Below are positions 56,701 to 64,000 of a stretch of DNA of 64,000 nucleotides, piece after piece (the first letter of the stretch is position 1; the number at the start of each line of letters is the position of its first letter). Position numbers and translations under genes: made by a program. Under the pieces are notes generated by a model, which saw nothing but the letters and a program-made list of their open reading frames with translations, ran no database searches and had not been told where the DNA came from. The DNA is from Coniella vitis (taxonomy: Eukaryota; Ascomycota; Sordariomycetes; Diaporthales; Schizoparmaceae), in assembly GCA_011317545.1 (NCBI GenBank), contig WUJK01000001.1:186001-250000 (forward strand), written 5' to 3'.

Positions 56701-58317
56701 AACGTGGCTCCTGCTCGGCTGCTGCCATGTGATGTCGCCGTCGTTCCTGGCCAACGATTTGCCATGTATCCCCAGGAGACCGAGAACGACTACCTAGATA
56801 GGATAGTAGACAGTATGATACTGTGCTCGCGGCGGCGAGCGAGCTTGTGGAGCGCGCTACTCGCACACCCACCTGGACAGATTCCGAGGCACCGGATCTG
56901 CTGCTGCTCTGCTGTGTACAAGGTACCCAAGTACACAGCGCACAGTATCCCTCCCAGTGTAGAAGCCCCAGAGTCGTTCTCATCGAGCTGCATATGCACT
57001 GCTTCATAACAAGTATGAGCAGATGGATAGATGTGGAGACAGCCGTTGAGGGAAAACAAGGGAGAAAACGACTTTTTTCCCAGTGTTCCATGCATCGAAG
57101 GATACATGGAAAAAAAAGTAGGCCCCCAGAAAGAAATGCGGGAGGCTGGGGATTGTGGTGTTGCTGCTGCTGCGAGCGACACCCAACACTAGTGCGTGCA
57201 TGAAAATCCAAATTTCCCACAAACCGCCTAGTAGCCGCGTCGTTCCTCCGGCCTGCTTGCAGCCTTCACGATAGCCGCTGGCACGGCACCAGCATTTTGT
57301 GAATTAGGCGCACTTGCCGGCGGTGAAGATGTATACTGGGCTTACTATGCATGTACTTTGCGTACCACATGGCCAGGGGTTTTGTGAGAAGCAACTCGTA
57401 GTCGTCATTGGTTCTCCCTTGTTGGCTTCCTTTTCCTGCCCTTTTCCCCCTTCCCAGCCTCACTCGAACTGCTGAACTTGCGCGTGTTCTTCACAGTCCA
57501 GACGTTGGGGCAGAACCAACTGTCGCATCGTAGCTGCTGCCAACCTGTCAAGTCTGCATACCTAGTCGGCTTTGCCTGTCATTTTGGACTGTCCGAAGCA
57601 TGACGCCCGCGCCAGGGTGACAAGGGGGTTGCTTTGATTGACTACCATGCAAATGCATCGTCTTGCGGCCATCATGTGGCTCAAAAGCACCAGCCGAGAG
57701 AGAGGATGAGGCGGACGAGCAGGAGAGACCCTCTCTTCCCATCTCCAGCCACCGCCTTCATCATTCCTATCGGAGGTTGTTGCTTGCCAACGCCTCCTCC
57801 CCCCCCCCCCATGTGCCGGAACGCAGGAACCCTGTGGTGGCTGTTTGCGTGCTTCGCTGGCTGTGGCCATCCACTGGCCGCACACCACCACACCTCAAAC
57901 CAGCAGATCAGCGCCCAGGTTGGGGGGGCCGCCATGGCGGCCCTGCCCCTGGATCTACTAATACTGTAGCGCGGAGAAGGGGGGGGGATGATCAGGTGCC
58001 AATCTATACAGAGTAGCGTAACCACACACACACACAAGGTTACGCGGCAAAGCCAAACTGAAGCTGGTCTTGCGGGCATGGGAAAGTGACTTTGATACAT
58101 GGCACGCACATGCTGCCCGCAAGCCTCGTGTGGCGCATACTGTCTGCTGATTAAGCAAAGCCACAGGGCAGAGGGGGTACGCTACCTTGTGTGGGCTGCA
58201 AAAAGTCTTGGCTCCCTTATTAGCTTTGGGGGAAGCTATCGTCGACGTCAGAATGCCTCCCGCAAAAAACCGGTCCCTTGTGCTCGTTACTTTTCAACTG
58301 CTCCGGCAGCCAAGCCA

Positions 58318-58365
58318 AGCACAGCACAGCACAGCACAGCACAGCACAGCAAAGCAAAGCAAAGC
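58318..58365. repeat. (CACAG)n / (CAAAG)n tandem repeat
   Basis: Six to seven 5-bp CACAG-type units grading into AAAGC units. Confidence 0.88.
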
Positions 58366-61300
58366 CAACACACGCCCCCCTTTGTTGTCTCTGCCGCACT
58401 ATTAGCCCACTTTCCACAAGCTTGTTTTTGCTGGTCGGAGCATTTCTGGCATCGGGCAATCTTTTTGGGTTGAGGGGAGCCTTCTTTGCACCACCAAAAG
58501 TTCCTGTCGATCCCATCTAAGCTCCGAGCCATAGTCAGAAGAGTACTATGTACAGCGCCTTTCCCCGGCCCACCGCTACACACGTTCCCGTCTTTGTACT
58601 TGCCCGTGCCGGTGCTCGCGGCTCGAGACAAAGTATCTGCAAGATGAGCGCTGAGACAGCAAGACAGCGAGGCCGAGGCCTGACGGATCGCAGCGACAGG
58701 TGGACAGGGCTGTGGGTGCCTTTGGGCGCAACAGCATCGGCTCTTGCATTGTGCATTCGTGCGTTGCCCAGCGCGTTTTGCCCCGTCTGCCTGCAAGAAG
58801 GGGACTGACGCGCCGAACTGTACGATGATGTAGTGTGCAGCATGATCTGTTCCTTGAAACACTGAATAACGTTTGGCGGAACCGTGCCACGACGACATGC
58901 AAACGATGATGCCGCGCGGGTATGGCCGCCCACCCCGGGCTGGAGCATCGTGCAGGCATCGCGATGCTGTCGACAGCCTCGGCAATGCGCCGTGAGCCCT
59001 GCGAACCGCGTACAGTGGCGGCAATGACTGCAGTGCCATCCTCAAAGACCACCCCCATCTTGAATTTTATTATTCAGCCAGCCGGCAAGCAAAGCAAGAG
59101 CAGCCCACCAGACTGTGTGTGCAGAGTATCCTACGATATAACACACCTTGCATCCTTGCTGTTTTCATCTCAACATTCGGCGAGGGCACAATGTGGTCTG
59201 TGAACCGGCGACCAGGTGCTGCTGTGGTAGACCATGGAAGTCTCGCGACACTTCTCTTGTGTAAGCGAATCAGATCAAAGGCCATCAGCCAGTCTTTTTT
59301 TTTCTTCTCCTTTTTTTCCCCCTCAAACTTTCAAATTCTGCCCCCGCCGCTAAAACAGTTTTCGACGGGTCCCATCGACCCATAGTGATGGAGTTTCGCA
59401 AAACCGCGGCACAGAAAAAGAGGCCCACCCGATGCGCAGACGGCATACCACTACCGGCTACTATGATACTCTTGTAGCCAGGACGAGCCAGGCCCAACCG
59501 CAACGCTCTTGATACAAAGCTTGTGGTACAAATGGTACTGATGAGCCGAGTCGCCGTCAACGAGTGAATGGGCTGCTATTTTTTTCGCGCCTCGATCTAC
59601 CGGAAAAATAAAGATTCATGGGTTGGCTCAACCCAATGGGGCATGCGATGAGAAGCCAAGCTGCGCGTGATCTCTTCGTTCTTGTTGAGAGACTTCCGCG
59701 GTCGACCTCTACTATGTACACAGAGGGCTGTCGTCATCAGCCTCGCTTTGAGGTTACCAAGCCATCCGTGCAGACCCCACCACATCACCACATGCGCACA
59801 TGCGCCTGCATTGCACTGCAATGCACTGTCAGGCTGGCACGGCACACTCCGCGCACACGCGTTGACCAGAAAAAGCGTGACAATGGGTCCGCCCGTTGCT
59901 TGGTACGTCGGAAGAAATTCTCTCCTCTCGCCGAAACCAGCGTACGACCAGGCACACGCGCTCTACTGTGCTATACTATGTACACAGTAGCATGTACATG
60001 TCGCATGCCGCGCTTCTCGGACGTGGCACTTTGTTGGTATTACCATGGCTGGAGCCTTCAAACGTGGCCCCGTAGCGCCTATTCTCCGTGCACAACAGCA
60101 AAGGACAAGGGGATTTAATCAGGGTCCTTCATATACTTTGATATGACCATGATCTCCTTTTCCTCCAAGACTCTTGCGACGCAGGAGCGGCCGTAGCGGC
60201 TGCAAAGCACACACCGCATAAAATGGCACATCTTGTACTAGGTAACACGGCCTTCGAGTTTGCCGGGCCCCAGCTCGCAAGGATGAACGCGGTCGAAATC
60301 TGACCCATGTGTTGGTGTTTTCGATCGTCAAACTCTACGACATGCTATCCGCGACGCCGCTCTGTCCGCCACCCAACTTCCTCGTTTACCCTCTCAGCTG
60401 ACCGCGAAATCCTGTTGGGTAGATCCAGCCCCAGAACCGGTGCCGCCGGTGGCCACGGCGGCCCCCCTTTATCCTTGGCGATGGATTCCGGTATCACTCA
60501 TCCGCTGCCCCCTACTCTGTACAAACCGCCACACAGAGTCAAGTTGGGCACACAACGGCGAGTGCTAGATGGCATCACTGCCTTGTACGGCGTGATTCCT
60601 CGCTGATCACTGCAGCCCAAAATGTTGATCGTTTCTACGGGAGGCTATCGTCAATTCCGGCAATGCCCTGTTCAGCCACGCAATCAGGAGAGCGCTTTTG
60701 CTTTCAGCTCTCCCTTTTGCCACAATCCTGCCGCGCAAGGCTGGTTCTCGTCGTCTCACGGCCCAGCAAAACAAAAAAAAACAGAAAGACACAGCTGTGT
60801 GCGTGCTATATATTTCGCGTCGTATGCACAGCAGACGGGGATGGTATACTGTAGATCGCATCCCGTCAGCCATTTCACAGTCTTGCATGGGGCCCTGCAT
60901 CTTGGCGAACCATGGGGGGTTGGGGCATAAACCTTGGCTGGTGGTGACGCGCCGGCAGCGTGTCTTTACTATGTAAAGAGGCTTCGCACCCCAAGACGCG
61001 TCTCCCGCATGCAACCCTACCGCATCGCCCTCGTGCTCTAGCGCCGCATCCAACGAAAGGTTGATCTGGGCTGATCCAGGCTCTGTGAGCACGTACTTTA
61101 CTATGCATGTACGCCTACGGCTCTGGTTTGCAACCCTATGCACGCAAAGGCTAGCGCGAACCAATGCCTTGGACCGAAATCCATCCCCGCGTGCGCCGCC
61201 GAGAACGCGGGACAAAGGGTGGTGGTGTGCACCACTTCGAGACACGTCTTCCCGGACCAATCTGGGCGCGTCAACGCCGTTGCTTGCGACAAGACGCAGA

Positions 61301-64000
61301 CGCGAACATGACGCCTGTGCAATTGGTCGTGCAGCTTGGATGACCTTCTTCTCAAACTCAAACATCAGACTCGGCATTTTGATGGCGTGGCCGGTGAGCA
61401 TCCATGTACCCAGCTAGTCTCTGTGGTCCCCGGACAGGCACTTTGTGACGGATGCTTTGTGCCTTGATGGCTCTACTATGTGGGCGCGTACTTATTACCC
61501 TGGTTTCCATTCATACCCGATTGCACTTATACGTTTTCGTAGGATCCTTTTCGTTCGACCATCATTTCTGCTCTCGAGGCTACCACGCTGGGCAAGATGA
61601 AGAACCACGCCGCCGCATGTGTGTCCGTGTGTGATGGGATTGTGATGAGACGTCATGCAGCTCCAAAGGACCCGCGCTATAACAAAAGTGATTGTTTACC
61701 GCTGGCTTTGCTTGGGTCAGTCCATGGGTCAAGCCGAATTGCCTAATATCGCACGAGAAGTACAGGTTAGCGTGCCTTGATCAGGATAGACATTTGATGT
61801 CTGCACGCTGCGTCGATTCCGAAATGACTTCAAATTTTGAACCATTCTCCAGCGGGGCGGACGGGAAGACGCGCGTTTGTACGCTGTCTATGTTGGTCAT
61901 GTCGATGCTTCAAGTGAAGATACGACGCGAAAAAGTTTGAAGGTGTATGGAACTTCTTTGTCTGATGAAGACCGTCTGAACAGATATGCTCGCTCCACTT
62001 GTGCCAGGTCGAAGTCATTCTGGGGGGGGGGGTTTGTTTCGTCTGTCTTTTTTGAACGAGTCCGTCCATCCAAACACGGGTTCTTGTTACCGTGAACTTG
62101 ACCATAGCTGAAACCCTTTTTGGTTCTCGTGCCCGGCCCAGGCGCAGCCAGCCAGCCAGCTGTATTGTAAACCGCACACGGCCTTGGGGGTCCAAAGTTG
62201 TGACTCACGCGGATCCGTGCATGTCCTTTCTTCATTTCGGCGCGATTACAACAACTCTGACATGTAGAGGCCCTGGCTGCCATGTGCCAAAACATGTTGG
62301 AAAACCTTTGACCTGACTGCCTTTCGCATGATTTGGCTGGGGGCGAGGGGGCACAGGGAAACCTCAATAAGCCAGGTTTGGCCTATTCCACGGCGGCAAG
62401 GGGGGGAGGTTGTTGCCTCATTTATGCGGGCACCGTGAGGAGATGGTAAACAAACTATTGTGGAGCCCGTCTCTTGTGTTGGACTGTTGAAAAAGGTTGT
62501 TTGTTGGGGCTTGATTTTCTTCTGTTCTCTTTTTTTTTTTCTCTCTTTTTGTCGTAGTTGTCTGTCTGGTGTGGATCTGGATGGTTTATTGGGCTGTGTT
62601 AATGCTTTTGTGTTTTTCTTTTTCCTCAGGCTGGGGCAAGGAGGTCCAATGAACGGGGGAGTGGGCTGTGATTGTCCTTTGTGATCGAAGCCCTCTTGCG
62701 TCAACATTTACGCCGGGGGGGGGGGGTTATGGAGGCTGGCTAATTGACCGGCTCAAGGAAGCACAGCACGCTGAACATGTACACACGCATGTATGTAATG
62801 CACGGTCAGATAGAAAGAAGGTGTAACTCGGTCGCAGCAGGTCTGGACAAACATGCACCTCTAGTCTGGATGGAACCTACATTGACACTGACTGGGGAAA
62901 GGGGGGGGGGGTGGTTCTTGGTGCTGGGTGTGTACAGAAGCGCGTAACGCAGAGCCTCGTGGAGCTACTGTTTCCTGAGTGTGCTAAGGGCTTGTTCAAA
63001 AAACAAGAAGAGAGGGAGAGAGAGAGATGAACGTAAGGAAAAACGGGCTCAGGGTCTCATGGGCAGCAAACAGCCAGCCCTTGTGCGAAATCGATAATTT
63101 GAAGCCATGGTAGGTAGCCAGTCGTTGCGCAAACGAAAGGAGTGAGTCCAGGAGATCCAAATGGGCGGCTTGATACGAGCGAGCTCAAGCTGGAAGTCAA
63201 AGGAAATAATGTTCTTCACAAAGTATACCGAGAGAATTTTAACAAGGCATCCTCTACTTTTTTGGTGGAGTGACTATCTTATTTGTGAGTCCGGATGTGT
63301 ACGTCTGTCTTGTCTATACATGAAACTATGTAAGAGGTAAACGTGTACCTCTCGTGTTTTATCTGTGACCAACTGCCCCCGATGAACTGCACGCTCCGAG
63401 ATGGCAAGACACAAAAATCTAGAGACATTCAATCTCATCTTGCAGCTATTATCAAGTACATGAGTACATTGGCAGCGGCTAATTACCAAAAATGGTCGAC
63501 AAGGACAAGGACAGCGCGAGCGTTGCATCAGCTTAGGAAAAAGCAGCTTCACGATATAAATGGGCGAGACATCGGGGAAAGGGGGAATGGGTTTTGGGTG
63601 CCGGTTGGAAATCACGAGGATGGTAGTCATGTGCACAACTATCGCCATCGTGTCGAAACTGTGCATATGCGTTTGGATGAAACATCGATGGTGTCAATAT
63701 GTTTGACTCTGATGGCTGGCTGGAATCGGGGTATACGAATATGTTTGTGGGTGAAAGATGAGGAGAATCTAGTGTGGATAAAGTATGCTAGGTATGGTTT
63801 GTGTCAGCCCTTGTGCAGCTACTCTCAGGGAAGAGAAGCTTACCTTTGATGGACCAATTTCCAGTGTACAAGTTCCATTTTCTATGATTTTATCGCTCAC
63901 AGTTTGATCTGCCATACGCTGGGCTTTTCTTTGTGTTGGATATCTTGTGTCTTGAGTAGCCGGCCTACCTGTAACGCCAACTCTCATCTCAAGTAATGTA

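Larger units (their letters stand above)
48801..64000. other. Gene-poor tract, about 15 kb, rich in the TACTATGTA-type word
   Basis: No ORF here shows a domain, a codon pattern like the window's genes, or plausible introns; the longest (for example 58287-59045 minus, 252 codons) overlap other frames and are rich in Cys, Ala and Ser. Base composition looks balanced, not the AT-rich state left by RIP. ACTATGT/ACATAGT words recur about every 0.8 kb (19 seen by eye between 48.8 and 63.4 kb), often within short palindromes containing GTAC. No tRNA, transposase or reverse transcriptase sequence was recognised. It may be a regulatory landscape for a gene beyond the right edge, a degraded repeat area, or the home of noncoding RNAs. 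Confidence 0.5.

Noticed and set aside
58287..59045. Minus-strand ORF of 252 codons in the gene-poor tract
   Set aside because: Cys/Ala/Ser-rich without motif, overlapped by several other open frames, ends in the CACAG repeat.
41267..64000. RIP-mutated transposon relics
   Set aside because: The region is not clearly AT-rich, and no transposase, reverse transcriptase or long terminal repeat was recognised; formal RIP indices were not computed.
1..64000. CRISPR arrays, bacterial operons or ribosome binding sites
   Set aside because: The DNA is clearly eukaryotic (spliced genes); no regularly spaced repeat array was seen.

Overview
The window reads as nuclear DNA of a filamentous ascomycete (Pezizomycotina), most likely Sordariomycetes and perhaps Hypocreales. 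The reasons are genes with many short introns (mostly 55-150 nt, GT(A/G)NGT donors, CTRAC/CTAAT branch sites, C/TAG acceptors), a Pth11/rhodopsin-type membrane protein, families typical of filamentous fungi (DHA2 and MCT-type major facilitators, Dal5-type permease, intracellular GH43, CHID1-like GH18), and a dispersed single-copy 5S rRNA gene. Species cannot be named from sequence alone. All splice models were built by eye from reading frame, splice signals and family conservation.

Layout. 1-1596: 3' part of a patatin-like (Tgl3/4/5-type) lipase, with its frame staying open past the stop to 1932. 3.5-6.1 kb: ten-exon sugar permease with glucose-repressor-like sites upstream. 6.8-9.1 kb: uncharacterised protein with an imperfect RFW...VEPL repeat. 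10.0-12.4 kb: nine-exon DHA2 transporter containing a 9-nt exon, converging on a rhodopsin-domain membrane protein (12.5-14.4 kb, minus). 16.5-17.3 kb: small, possibly myristoylated protein. 17.5-18.6 kb (minus): SDR oxidoreductase with a mitochondrial-like presequence. 20.7-25.2 kb (minus): GH43 hydrolase and CHID1-like GH18 protein in tandem. 25.9-27.9 kb (minus): monocarboxylate-type transporter with a probable 5-nt exon. 28.8-29.8 kb: GST, converging on a Dal5-type permease (30.1-31.8 kb, minus). 33.9-37.8 kb (minus) and 38.8-41.1 kb (plus): a divergent pair of large unrecognised proteins, the second with a retropepsin-like DSGA motif. 41.15-41.27 kb: 5S rRNA gene of a diverged type. 44.5-45.8 kb (minus): G1/S-type cyclin.

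From 45.85 kb to the end (about 18 kb) I find no convincing protein gene. This stretch is not AT-rich; it holds minisatellites and many copies of a near-palindromic word related to TACTATGTA, which also occurs in gaps elsewhere and almost never in exons.

The genes do not form one pathway. The nutrient-uptake and carbohydrate theme (sugar permease, GH43, Dal5-type, MCT and DHA2 transporters, polyol-type SDR) looks like ordinary dispersed metabolism, and no secondary-metabolite backbone enzyme is present. The most original material is the RFW-repeat protein, the divergent pair at 34-41 kb, the compensated 5S variant, and the gene-poor tract with its repeated word.
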